A DNA stretch of 64,000 nt, taken from contig JAGMUV010000043.1 of the NCBI GenBank assembly GCA_020744425.1, positions 124,001 through 188,000 on the forward strand, read 5' to 3'. The DNA comes from Dactylonectria macrodidyma. Its lineage: Eukaryota > Ascomycota > Sordariomycetes > Hypocreales > Nectriaceae. Position numbers and translations under genes: made by a program. Below the pieces are notes generated by a model, which had not been told where the DNA came from, did no database searches, and saw nothing but the letters and a program-made list of their open reading frames with translations. Position 1 is the stretch's first letter. Each line of letters begins with the position of its first letter. Positions 45,691 to 55,164 of the stretch are shown piece by piece.

Positions 45691-45745
45691 GTCGGGACAG
45701 TGGCAGAATGTGAATTGCAGCCGTCTTGTCTCGTGTCGTCGATAT

Positions 45746-46174
45746 TAGGGTTCCCTTGAGGTAAATTACCGGAAGGTAAATTACCAAAACCTCCAGGTAA
45801 ATGACGGTCATAAACCCGAGGCTTATGACGTGTCATTTATCACGTGATTCTAAGCACTACTAACTGATAAAATGGCAATTAGGAGAGTTATCAAAAAGTT
45901 CAGTTGTTTTAGAAAATCTGAATACAATACAATACAATACAACACAATTTTCCTGAGTGGAGTATTTGACCCTTAGTAATGCCGTGAGTGTTCTGCTACG
46001 TACTCGGCTGGGCCTCGGGGCCGGAATAACATATGATCCCATAGCCCGAACCTCTTTTGGAAAGGTCACTAAACCTAGCTAGGAAGGAGGTTTATGACGG
46101 TAAATTACCAGTCAGTTGGTGTTTATGACGTCAATTGGTAAGTTGGGGTTTATGACGTCAAAAAGGTAACCCTA
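45746..46174. mobile_element. hAT-type MITE A
   Basis: A 429-bp non-coding element with ends TAGGGTT and AACCCTA and a perfect 8-bp target duplication GTCGATAT (45738-45745 and 46175-46182). Subterminal copies of TTATGACGTCA, GGTTTATGACG and GTAAATTACC occur in both orientations, as expected for transposase binding sites. It sits between the truncated regulator gene and the ALDH gene. Confidence 0.88.
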
Positions 46175-46546
46175 GTCGATATGGAGTTGATGGATGTTGA
46201 GTTTCGGTCCTCGGAGTTTATAGATTAAAGCCGCTAGAGAAACGTAACCCAAACCCCAGCTTTTGGTCCGTGCGCTGCTGAAGGCTGTCGGACTTGAGGA
46301 AGGACCCGAAGTCCCGGATCACTGATCCGATGATCCGTTGCAGGGGTTTGGGACGGTATTGTGTTCAGAGTATTCTGTTTTCGATAGCATGCGACGTTTT
46401 GGTGTGCCATGTCGAGGTTTCTCACTTCTGATTCGCATGGCCATCGATATAAAAGGTCAGCATCGCCGGCCCTCTGCTTGTATCATCACATTCAATCTCA
46501 ACTTGTATCATCCGGCATTGCCTATTTCCCTCTATCAAACATCACC

Positions 46547-48081
46547 ATGGCTGCAGAGACTCCAATCAAGAACCTCGACTCATTCAAGGAGTATCGACTG
46601 TTCATCAATGGCGAATTCGTCCCCTCAGTCTCGGGCAAAACGTTTGACATAACCAATCCCACAACCGAAGAGGTCATTGCTTCTGTCCAGGAAGCCGGTG
46701 CCGAAGATGTAGATCTTGCTGTCGGAGCTGCCAAGGCCGCCTTTCCAGCATGGTCGGCTCTCTCTCCTGAGGAGAGATGCGATTACTTGTTCAAGCTGGC
46801 GGATGAGATTGAAAAGCATGAGGAGTTGTTCATGCACCTGGAGGCTACCGCCATGGGAATGCCGCGGTCCGGAACTCAATGTCAGCGATGCCCTCATCCT
46901 CGCGTTTGCCGGGTCCCATCATGTTGACTAACAAGAAAACAGTTGTCCTAGGCATGGTGACGCGGTACTTGAGATACTTTGCCAGTCATGCCATTGACGT
47001 TATTGGCGAGACGTCTCTCAACACCCCCGGATACCTCAACCTGTCCATCCGTCAGCCTTACGGCGTGTGCGGTGGCATCATCCCCTGGAATGCTCCCTTG
47101 TTCATGGTTGCCACTAAGATTGGTCCAGCCCTGGCGGCTGGCAATACAATGGTGCTCAAGTCGTCAGAGAAAGCACCTCTTTCGTCCATCGCCATCGCCT
47201 TGTTGAGCCAGAAGGTCGGTCTCCCCAAGGGTGTCCTTAATATCCTGAGTGGATTCGGTCGACCATGTGGTGAGGCCATCGCCAAACACATGGACATCAG
47301 AAGAATATCGTTCACGGGCTCAGTCGCTACCGGGCGGGCCATTCAGAAAGCCTCTGCTGAGTCCAACTTGAAGGACGTTAGCTTGGAGCTCGGCGGCAAA
47401 AGCCCTTTGCTTGTCTTTGACGACGCACCCCTTGAGAAGGCTGTCAGATCCGCTGCCTTCTCTATCCTGTATAACTCTGGACAGGTCTGCATGGCCAGCA
47501 CCAGGATTTACGTACAAGAAGGCATTGCCCCTAAGTTCATTGAAGCCCTTAAGCAGGCTATGACGCAGCTGGGGTTCCCAGGAGATCCTACACTCCCGGA
47601 CACAAAGAGGGGGCCTCAGGTCGACAAACTGCAGTTTAATCATGTCTTGTCTTACCTCGACCACGCAAAGAGCCAAGGCTTTGATATTGCACTTGGTGGA
47701 AACAAGGCTGCTGACAAAGGCTATTTCGTGGATGCGACTATCGTCCGCGATGTTCCTGAAAATGACAAGTTGGTCAGAGAGGAGATCTTCGGTCCTGTCC
47801 TGGTGGTTAATACCTTCTCAGAGGAGGAGGACGCGTTGAAGAGAGCCAACGATACCGAGTTCGGCCTCTACTCGAGTGTGTTCACGAGCGATGTGTCGCG
47901 AGCTGTGAGGGTTGCTAAAGCTCTCGAGGCTGGTGCAGTTGGTGTGAACTGTACCAGCCCATTTATGGTTGTGGATCTACCGATGGGCGGATGGAAGCAA
48001 AGTGGTGCAGGAGGTAGGGAGTTTAGCAAGACCTGTCTGGATAGTTGGACGCAGTTGAAGAGTGTGTTTATTTCTTTGTAG
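46547..48081 (+). pseudogene. Aldehyde dehydrogenase gene with frame lesions
   Basis: NAD(P)-dependent aldehyde dehydrogenase (Aldedh family), about 490 residues if intact. The start is MAAETPIKNLDSFKEYRLF at ATG 46547. Exon 1 is good to LEATAMGMP (46860). The expected PELNVSDALILAFAG is then in the next frame, and an intron near 46913-46951 leads to GMVTRYLRYFASHAI. Even with the intron the phases do not match, so two indels (near 46866 and 46911) are implied. The second exon (46952-48081) is complete: catalytic Glu in LELGGKSPL, catalytic Cys in NSGQVCMAST, EEIFGPVL and PMGGWKQSG. If the frame is preserved by an unusual splice I could not find, it would be active. It probably oxidises an aliphatic or aromatic aldehyde. 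Confidence 0.72.
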
Positions 48082-48135
48082 ATGGGCCAGTAGGCTGCTT
48101 CTTAACGAAAGATCGATAGTGCTGCAGAAGATAAT

Positions 48136-48473
48136 ATGCGAGTTTACCCTATTGCTACATTCGTCTTCTTCAACACTTGGGGTGTTGCAACGGCGATGGA
48201 ATCTTTCAACAATATTACTCAGCATCTCGATCAGTCCGAATCATCCATTTCCTGGGTCGGCAGCGTCCAGGTCTTCTTCCTCCTCTCAGTCGGTGTTGTT
48301 GTGGGACGCTTGATAGATGGCGGTCACTTTCGAATTATGTTTACTTGCGGCGTCTTCCTTTAGGTAACGGTTGCACATTCCGCCTGGCTCCTAGGTGACC
48401 TATCTCAATACTTCAAAAAGTACCGGGCCTTTGCTGTTGGCATTGCCGCCACCGGGGCTGCCAGACATGGCTA
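48136..48473 (+). pseudogene. MFS (monocarboxylate type) pseudogene, 5' part
   Basis: The frame reads YPIATFVFFNTWGVATAMESF, SISWVGSVQVFFLLSVGVVVGR, then after a stop and shift LLGDLSQYFKKYRAFAVGIA. These are the first membrane segments of an MCH-type transporter. The fragment is interrupted at 48472 by a Fot/pogo element. Only a few codons are recognisable beyond it (YPMIF at 50333-50347). Confidence 0.65.
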
Positions 48474-50332
48474 ACGTACATGATAAGCATGCGGATCAAA
48501 CAAGCATGCGGATCAAAAATCATAACCTTCGAAATAGAAATCGCTATAAAAACACAACTAACGATCTAATCAATTAAAATCAACCACTATACTCTTCCCA
48601 ATATATCCCAATAACTACCTACACGTCCTTGCATTATGTCCGGGCTTGCCGCACACTCCACAGCGCCTTTCCTTCGGTCGCGCTGACCCTCCTTGACCAC
48701 CACTTTTCGACGATTCAGCCACTACCTGCGCATTAACATCCATCCGATCAATTGCTTCCCTTCCTTCATCTACTGTCATCACCCCTCTTTTCTGTAGGCG
48801 GGTCCTTTTTGCCCTACGGCGCCGGCTTAGTATCTCATTTGCCTGTCGAAGGTCGCGGTTCTCAGCCCTCAATAAGGCATTCTCATGCATCATTGCCTTA
48901 GTTCCCTTAGAAAGAGACTTTAGTGCTCCTAGAATTGACTCTGGAGAGCTACTTTGATGCCTTCTGATTCGTCTTTCAAGGTATTCAGACTGAGACCTGG
49001 CCTCAAGGACGGTCTTTGGGGTCTTTGAAACCCAAGGGGCAGAGGCGCTAGCCTCCTCCTCAACCGGCGTTGGAGTCCGTAGCTGCACATCAAGCTTCGA
49101 GACTACACTTTCCGGGTCAAGAGGAACAAGCCCTGCTCCTCTAAAGGCTGCCTTGATATTTCTTTCTGTCATAGTGGCTTGAAATGCGGCGTAAAAGGCC
49201 GGAAAGAACTCGGTCTTCGAAACGTGGGTTATAGAGCATCTGATCAGATGCTCTATTTCTCGACCATAAGCCTTCTTGAGCAGCCCAAAGCACCCGACGT
49301 CAAGAGGCTGAAGCAGATGAGAAGAATGAGGCGGCATACAAAGCGTAATGATCTTGTTCTCCTCGCAATATATCTCAAAGTCGGCTGAGTGGTGACTTTC
49401 GTGCCCATCGAGGATTAAAAGACGATAGGGACCAGTTGATCGGTTGGTTGTACACCGGTCAAAGTGCTTTAGCCACTCAAGACCTATCTCGTTATCGGTC
49501 CAGCCATTTCGAGACGTTGCAATAGCCCAATCGCCCGGGAGGTTGCTTTCTCGGTACCAGTTGGCGAGGTGATATTGGCCTGCACCTATGATAAACGGCT
49601 GGATCGCTCGGCCTTCCGCATTGATCGCCTGAATGACAGTAATCCATTCCCGGCTTCCAGGCTGCACTGATTTTGGTCTTCCACGCCTTTCTGAACCTGT
49701 GACGACCATTCCGCTTGCAATCATGCCCATCAGAAAGCCAGTCTCGTCAAAGTTGTAGATATCATCTAATCGGATGCCGTACTTCGCGATTGTGTTCTCC
49801 ACGAGCCTAAACCAGTTGCGAATAATAGTCGGATCTTCGCATTTGGCTCTCTGATAGTCGTATTTACGAAAAAAACGCGTCTTGAGCTCTTCGTGTCGCT
49901 TGACGAAGTTAGAAGCCCAGCGCTTGCCGACAGGTAACGCGTCGCGGTCGGCGAGCAATCGGTTGGCCATTTCTTCAACACCACGCAGTCGCGGGGGAAA
50001 TCCTCGCGAATCTAGGTCGAGAATGAACTGAATAATGATCTGTTCCTCTAGATCAGATAGTTTGCGTGATTTAGGGATCCAATCGCAACGCGCGGATATG
50101 CCATGCTGTCGGCGGTAGAGAGTAGTATAAGGGATTTCATAGACCTTTGCAGCGCGTCGAAGACTTAATTCTCGGTTATTTTGGTAGGCCTGAAGTGCAA
50201 GAAGCACCTTAGCCTCTATATTCGCCCGCGGCATGCTGGGTGGTTGAGGAATAATTAATCAAATAGAAATGTTGTAGGTTGAGGGATTTTTGATCCGCAT
50301 GCTTGTTTGATCCGCATGCTTATCATGTACGT
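48474..50332 (-). mobile_element. Fot/pogo-2 element
   Basis: A 1859-bp Tc1/mariner-superfamily element flanked by TA (48472-48473, 50333-50334). The inverted repeats of about 48 bp begin ACGTACATGATAAGCATGCG and contain a doubled GCATGCGGATCAAA unit. The length and layout match the Fot1 group of fungal pogo elements. A single intact transposase frame lies inside. Confidence 0.92.
48615..50234 (-). CDS. Fot/pogo-2 transposase, intact
   Basis: A 539-residue DDE transposase without introns. The N-terminal helix-turn-helix is ELSLRRAAKVYEIPYTTLYRR. The CENP-B-like second helix domain covers WIPKSRKLSDLEEQIII...KRWASNFVKRH. The catalytic core has NFDETGFLMG, LLILDGHESH and QPLDVGCFGLLKKAYG. The C-terminal helical region HENALLRAENRDLRQANEIL looks like a leucine-zipper-type coiled coil, and a terminal zinc knuckle CGVCGKPGHNARTC ends the protein. 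No lesion is seen, so it may be active. Confidence 0.92.
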   Translation of the reverse strand: MPRANIEAKVLLALQAYQNNRELSLRRAAKVYEIPYTTLYRRQHGISARCDWIPKSRKLSDLEEQIIIQFILDLDSRGFPPRLRGVEEMANRLLADRDALPVGKRWASNFVKRHEELKTRFFRKYDYQRAKCEDPTIIRNWFRLVENTIAKYGIRLDDIYNFDETGFLMGMIASGMVVTGSERRGRPKSVQPGSREWITVIQAINAEGRAIQPFIIGAGQYHLANWYRESNLPGDWAIATSRNGWTDNEIGLEWLKHFDRCTTNRSTGPYRLLILDGHESHHSADFEIYCEENKIITLCMPPHSSHLLQPLDVGCFGLLKKAYGREIEHLIRCSITHVSKTEFFPAFYAAFQATMTERNIKAAFRGAGLVPLDPESVVSKLDVQLRTPTPVEEEASASAPWVSKTPKTVLEARSQSEYLERRIRRHQSSSPESILGALKSLSKGTKAMMHENALLRAENRDLRQANEILSRRRRAKRTRLQKRGVMTVDEGREAIDRMDVNAQVVAESSKSGGQGGSARPKERRCGVCGKPGHNARTCR

Positions 50333-50334
50333 TA

Positions 50335-51119
50335 TCCAATGATCTTTTAGTTTTCGTACAATACGTACGACGGTGAATGTAAATGAGGCTTTGAATTGAC
50401 CGCTAATAAGCAAAGGCCACAGAGTCGACGCGGACCAATCGCGAGCACGTCCTGTAGCCGCGGAGGGCCCTATGCACAAAAACACACACCCTCTATGGGC
50501 CGAATGAATCCCTAGCCGGATGACCAATAGTCGTTCTAGGAACACTTCCGCGGAACCCACATTGTTGCGTCAGACTGAGCCATTATGGATCCTTGACGGA
50601 CCATAACTGTCCGAAATGACCACTTTGGCGCGGCTTGCTGTAGATACGCTGTTGAGAATTGGATATGCCACGTAGGACCCGAACTACATTTCATGACGAA
50701 AAATTTATCTTATTCTTCTCTTAATATGTACTGTACTGTATGTATATATTTTTTTAACTTCTTTTAAGTACTGTAAGTGCTTGTAGAAGTTGGCATTGAG
50801 TAACACTTTTGCGTCCGCACTGTATGTGACTAACAACCAGTTCTTGCAATTACCTATACGACCCGTTTCTTCTATGTGAGATGAGCGATAACTTTATTAC
50901 CTATAGCTGGGCCCTCCGGTACCGACATGCCTGTTTGGGGAAAACCCGAGGCTGTCTCGTCTTGTACGGAGAGGGCAATGTGTCCTAACCTTACAGCCAC
51001 GCGGCATTCATTGCCTCAATACATGACCGCAGCAAGGACAGTGTGCACCCACCCCTTGGTCGTGCTTAATCAGCAATCACCAGTTGCTAGGAATCCTCTA
51101 TTGCTCGCATTAAAGCTAC
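50335..51119. other. Region after Fot insertion
   Basis: The first 13 bases continue the MFS pseudogene frame (PMIF), after which it is not recognisable. The rest has no supported gene; AT-rich stretches around 50720-50790 are simple sequence. Confidence 0.4.
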
Positions 51120-51594
51120 CTAGTCAGGATGTCTCCTATCACCGAAGCTAAGGTGCGGATCTACCTTCGGCACTTTGTCATCCTCATCAAAGCTCGTCAC
51201 CCAGGCCTCATTGATGCAAAAGGAGTTAACCCTGTATCTGTGCTTGCGAGAACTTGTCGTCGGGGATCTTGTTCGCAAATTCACTAGCCATCCTGGCAAT
51301 TTCGTTACCACTTCCAGCGGTGTCATCCCCTTTCTTGGTATTCATGTTGGTGAAGAGCTATTCTGCGTGACGCCGCTTGGCTAACGTAAAATTGTACGTA
51401 AGGTCGACTCGGCCAGGTCGAGTAAGAGCCTCATCCAGCAAGTCATAGTTGTTTGTGGTCATGAAAAGAACATGGCCTTCATGAGCATAAATACCGTCTA
51501 TGACATTCAGGATGCAGCTCAAAGGCGACTTGAAAGGACGAAAGCCAAGGCCGCAGTGGGGGCTGTCGAGGCTTTTAACATAACCCTGACGCAT
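51120..51594 (-). pseudogene. BCS1-like AAA ATPase pseudogene
   Basis: The minus strand encodes LSCILNVIDGIYAHEGHVLFMTTNN, LLDEALTRPGRVDLTYNFTLA, the sensor and arginine-finger region of the fungal BCS1-like AAA family. After a frame change it encodes IARMASEFANKIPDDKFSQAQIQG, typical of the lid, followed by a stop. Walker A and the N-terminal membrane part are not found upstream. The product, if ever made, belonged to mitochondrial BCS1-like proteins. Confidence 0.7.
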
Positions 51595-51739
51595 GCAGAG
51601 CCATCGTCTGGAGCCCAGTGGAGATACTCAGGCCCTGGCGATTGTTATAAAAACGCCCGATTCATCCGCACTCAGATAGATTGACGACCACAAAGCCACA
51701 CTTGCTCATTCCCGTGCCAATCCGGTCACCTTCACTGCA

Positions 51740-52072
51740 ATGGACCTTACAGCCATGGGCCAGAAGTTCATGACACTAATACTTCTTCACCGTTTCAAAA
51801 AGCTCGGGTTGATCCCATCCGAGTACACACTTACCACGACCGAAGAAACGATAAGGGCAATGGAAGAAAGGATGCTCATACAGCCAGAAGGGACCTCTTT
51901 CAAACGCCTGCTAAGCCTCAACAATCGACTATACCACCCACTCACTGCCTCAGATGAGGACTTTCTCGATAAGTTATATGAGTCTGCTTATGTCGGTATG
52001 CTCATGGACGATCGAGCACGGGACATGGAGTGTGAGGGGTACTTTCTGGCCTCTGACCAATGTACGAGGTAA
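51740..52072 (+). CDS. Small ORF of unknown function
   Basis: A 110-codon frame (MDLTAMGQKFMTLILLHRFK...) with no recognised domain. It lies between a pseudogene and a MITE. Residues look protein-like (alternating charged helices), but there is no independent support; it may be a fragment of a longer gene. Confidence 0.25.
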   Translation: MDLTAMGQKFMTLILLHRFKKLGLIPSEYTLTTTEETIRAMEERMLIQPEGTSFKRLLSLNNRLYHPLTASDEDFLDKLYESAYVGMLMDDRARDMECEGYFLASDQCTR

Positions 52073-52961
52073 GATGAGGCAGTTGTATGAGTAAAACAAG
52101 TTTTCACAAAGTGCTAGTGTCGGACATAGCCTCAAACGGACCTTGGGCCCCAACCAAATTATAACTCTTGACGATTGAGGGCCTCGGGGCTTGATTTTCG
52201 GGTAACGCAAAACAGTCTACCCTTGAAGTAAAACTGCTTCATATCTCGAGGGAGAAATTGAACATATTATCTCCGTTAGGCATAAACAAATAGCTTTCCT
52301 GGAGTTGGTTACGTGTCTGCTGTGATATTAAAAATTTGGAATTTCGTGATCCCCATTCGTGAGTATCGCTGCGTTTCGTTCCTCTCCAAATCTCCGCCAT
52401 TCCAAATTAGCGTCTAAGGACCTATCGGGTCTGTCGCAATGCCGCTACGGCAAAAGGGAATGACCACTCCTTTTGCCAGTAGTGCAATTCTGGTCCATAT
52501 CTCCGTCTGACAGGGTCCAGTCAAGGTCTGCGACAAACGATAGAAGAGCAAGCCACTATGCTGTATAGTGATTGAGCTGCATAGCAAAGAATTTATCGAA
52601 GGTTTGATTGTTTCACGCAACTGGTAGAGACCCCACAACAGGGCCGAGGTACCAGGACCATTTCTCTCTTCTACAACAGCCCCCAAATATCTCTCTCCCT
52701 AGAGCTATAATATGAGATATTTTCGCAGTCTAGGACGTGGAAGGTTGCAACTGCGTGGCCTATTGTAGTCTGAGACGGCGATTGTTGTGCCGAACTTAAT
52801 TGAAACAGATACAACATCTAGATACTGTACAGCCCCTAGATCCACCCGCGACAACGAGCGAGCGAAACCAAACGAGCAACAAGCAAAACAGATAATAAGC
52901 AACCGATCAAACAAGCAAAAAAGAAAACGACGAGATGAACAAACCAAACGGACCGGGAAAT
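52073..52961. other. Non-coding spacer
   Basis: No gene is supported. It ends at the target duplication of MITE B. Confidence 0.4.
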
Positions 52962-53373
52962 CAGGCTTTCTATCCATACTCGTATGGAATAAGTGATGGA
53001 GTATGGAATGTTCCATACTCCATACTCCATATTCCATACGGGCCGTCCGTATTCCATACGTATGGAATAATGGATTATTCCGGAAAATATTATCCCCGCT
53101 ATTGCAGTCTGTTTCAGAGTGATCCCAAGCCCATCGTTTATGCTGTTTCATACTTCAATCTCAGCTCTGTCTGCAGCCGACAGCAGGCAAACCACTGTAC
53201 AATTACTGAATTGCAGAGCTCCCAAACCTGATTCTTTACGATAGTGGCAGTGTGAGAGATGACGTCATTTTTTGTATTCCATACGTATGGAATAAGCTTC
53301 CATACGAGGTGCATTCCATATTCCATATTCCATACGGGCCTGTATGGAGTATGGAATATGGATAGAAAGCCTG
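52962..53373. mobile_element. hAT-type MITE B
   Basis: A 412-bp element with perfect 17-bp inverted ends (CAGGCTTTCTATCCATA) and a perfect 8-bp target duplication CGGGAAAT (52954-52961 and 53374-53381). The subterminal parts are full of CCATAC/GTATGG words, several forming palindromes such as ATTCCATACGTATGGAAT (53036 and 53275 areas). There is no coding capacity. Confidence 0.92.
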
Positions 53374-53381
53374 CGGGAAAT

Positions 53382-53813
53382 TCACGAAATGCACACCTCG
53401 CCGCCGATACGCGCCGAAACCACCCTGCTAGGACCATTCACACGTTCCGTCGTCGTTCCCAAGGTACCATCTCTGGTATTGCGTACTCCAGTGCCAATAT
53501 CCATCTCTGGTTTCTCCGTCCCTGAGCTCAGTACTCCCTCGACGAGCCGCCAGCAGCAGAGTCACTTGCTGTCCAGAAGAACGCCTTCGGCCTTACCACA
53601 GGTTCGATAGCCAGGTGAGGATAATAAGCATGGTGTCACGATGAGTTGAACTATCAGTCGATTATTGCTTGTTAATATGCCCATAATCGCCACTTTCCAC
53701 TACATCCATGGTCGTCCCCTGCTACCAGCGAAGCACATAAAAAGGCAGCAGTGACTCGCTAGGAAGTGATTTGGAACGAAACGGTGCCAGGAGGTTGATA
53801 GAAGGCAGTGAAA
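53382..53813. other. Spacer downstream of secreted-protein gene
   Basis: No gene is recognised in this 430-bp stretch. It probably includes the 3' UTR of the gene at 53814. Confidence 0.4.
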
Positions 53814-54303
53814 TCAGTCCCAACTGCAACGACCCAGGGCACCTGTCCACCGATGGATTAGTCAAGCGGAGGTGGGAAAGGAGCTGAGACATACTCGACG
53901 TGCACCCGCTATCGGTGTAGTGACCATTGACGTAACATTTGAGGCTGTCGATCCATTGCCAACTCCTGGGAGACAATTAGTTCGGGGCTAACAAATATAA
54001 CCCAGTTGACTTCACGTACGCGTTGGAATTTCCGTCAACGATGACACGCTCCCCCAAGGCCCAGCAAGTGAAGGTGTAAGTGGAACCCCTCTTCAGCTTG
54101 TGCTTGATAGGGGTAGGTGTGCCGAAGCCTTCTCTGCAGTTAACCACGTCGGCACCCACAATGGTGCAACGCCTATCCCTCTTCTCGAGGATGTTGGCGT
54201 CCTCACGAGGTGTGACAGGCGTGCTGAGATCATACACGTCTGCAACAGGGACAGCAGTGATGCCCAGAGATAGAAGAGGGATAAGCGCCAGGGATAGCTT
54301 CAT
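53814..54303 (-). CDS. Small secreted cysteine-containing protein, SH3b-like
   Basis: A 127-residue protein from exons 54303-54020, 53965-53895 and 53842-53814, with introns GTACGT...CCCAG and GTATGT...GACAG. A signal peptide (MKLSLALIPLLSLGITAVPVA) is followed by a short pro-region ending in a Kex2-like site, LEKR (39-42). The mature part has six cysteines and the pattern RRCTIVGADVVNCREGFGTPT...YTFTCW...LKCYVNGHYTDSGCT...ALGRC, resembling bacterial-type SH3-like secreted proteins of fungi. The last exon was chosen because it yields the ALGRC ending. Its setting among transposons and its size make it an effector-like candidate, but no function is known. Confidence 0.7.
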
Positions 54304-54979
54304 TATGGGAATAGTGAACCGTGGTGCTACGGCTTCGGCTAGTTTTCAAAGAGATGGAATAGATGCAGCGTAAGACTTGAAGTGAGAGCCTTGCCTTCCT
54401 GTGTAACCCTGGGATGCGCGAAGGGAGGGTCGCTTTTATAGCCGTGGACTTTACTACCTGGTTGGATGCCTCAGTTCAGGGTAATTCTACCTTGAGCCTC
54501 GGCCGCCGCCCGGAGCTATGTCCGAATAGCGCAACGATAGGACAGTCGATACCCACTTCACATGTCCAAAGATTCCACCCGCGATCTGTCATGATTAATG
54601 GTCCTTCCCGCCCTTCCTCTTGATCAGGCTAAACTTCATTAGTATTCAGGGCCAGATGGAAAGTAGACTGTGTTCATAGATGCTCGTCTTCGAGTGGCCC
54701 TGGCTTGGTGCCGGCCTGTCGGGGGCTGTCGAACCCGGTTAGGTACGCTGCCTCGCATAAAGAAACCCATCCCCAGCTCGACTGGTTGTACTGGGGTGAG
54801 GCTGGATATTTTCCCCCCTCATTTTGCTTTGGCGACATTCTCCGATTAGCAAGACAACACTCTCCTACCGGTGCCTATCCACTTTAAGTCGTTGTTTGTG
54901 AATAATGGCTGTGCTATAGTCCGGTGTCACTGAGGTTGTCTGTTGCAGAGAAGTTTGTTCCAGCTCTTGCTAGCTGGCC
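54304..54979. other. Promoter side of secreted-protein gene
   Basis: No gene is supported up to the MULE-1 terminus. Confidence 0.45.
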
Positions 54980-55164
54980 GGGGGCTCATACAGGCACAGC
55001 TAGCTGTGCCAATAAGACCACGTGACTTTTTGCACAGCTAGCTGTGCAAATAAGATCTGTTATGTAAGCCCGAAAAGGGGTAATACCGCAAATTGGCCCT
55101 TCAATTCAACAGTCAACGGCTTCTTCAGCATCAATTCAACTTGCCGCGCCTTTCTTCTGCTACA

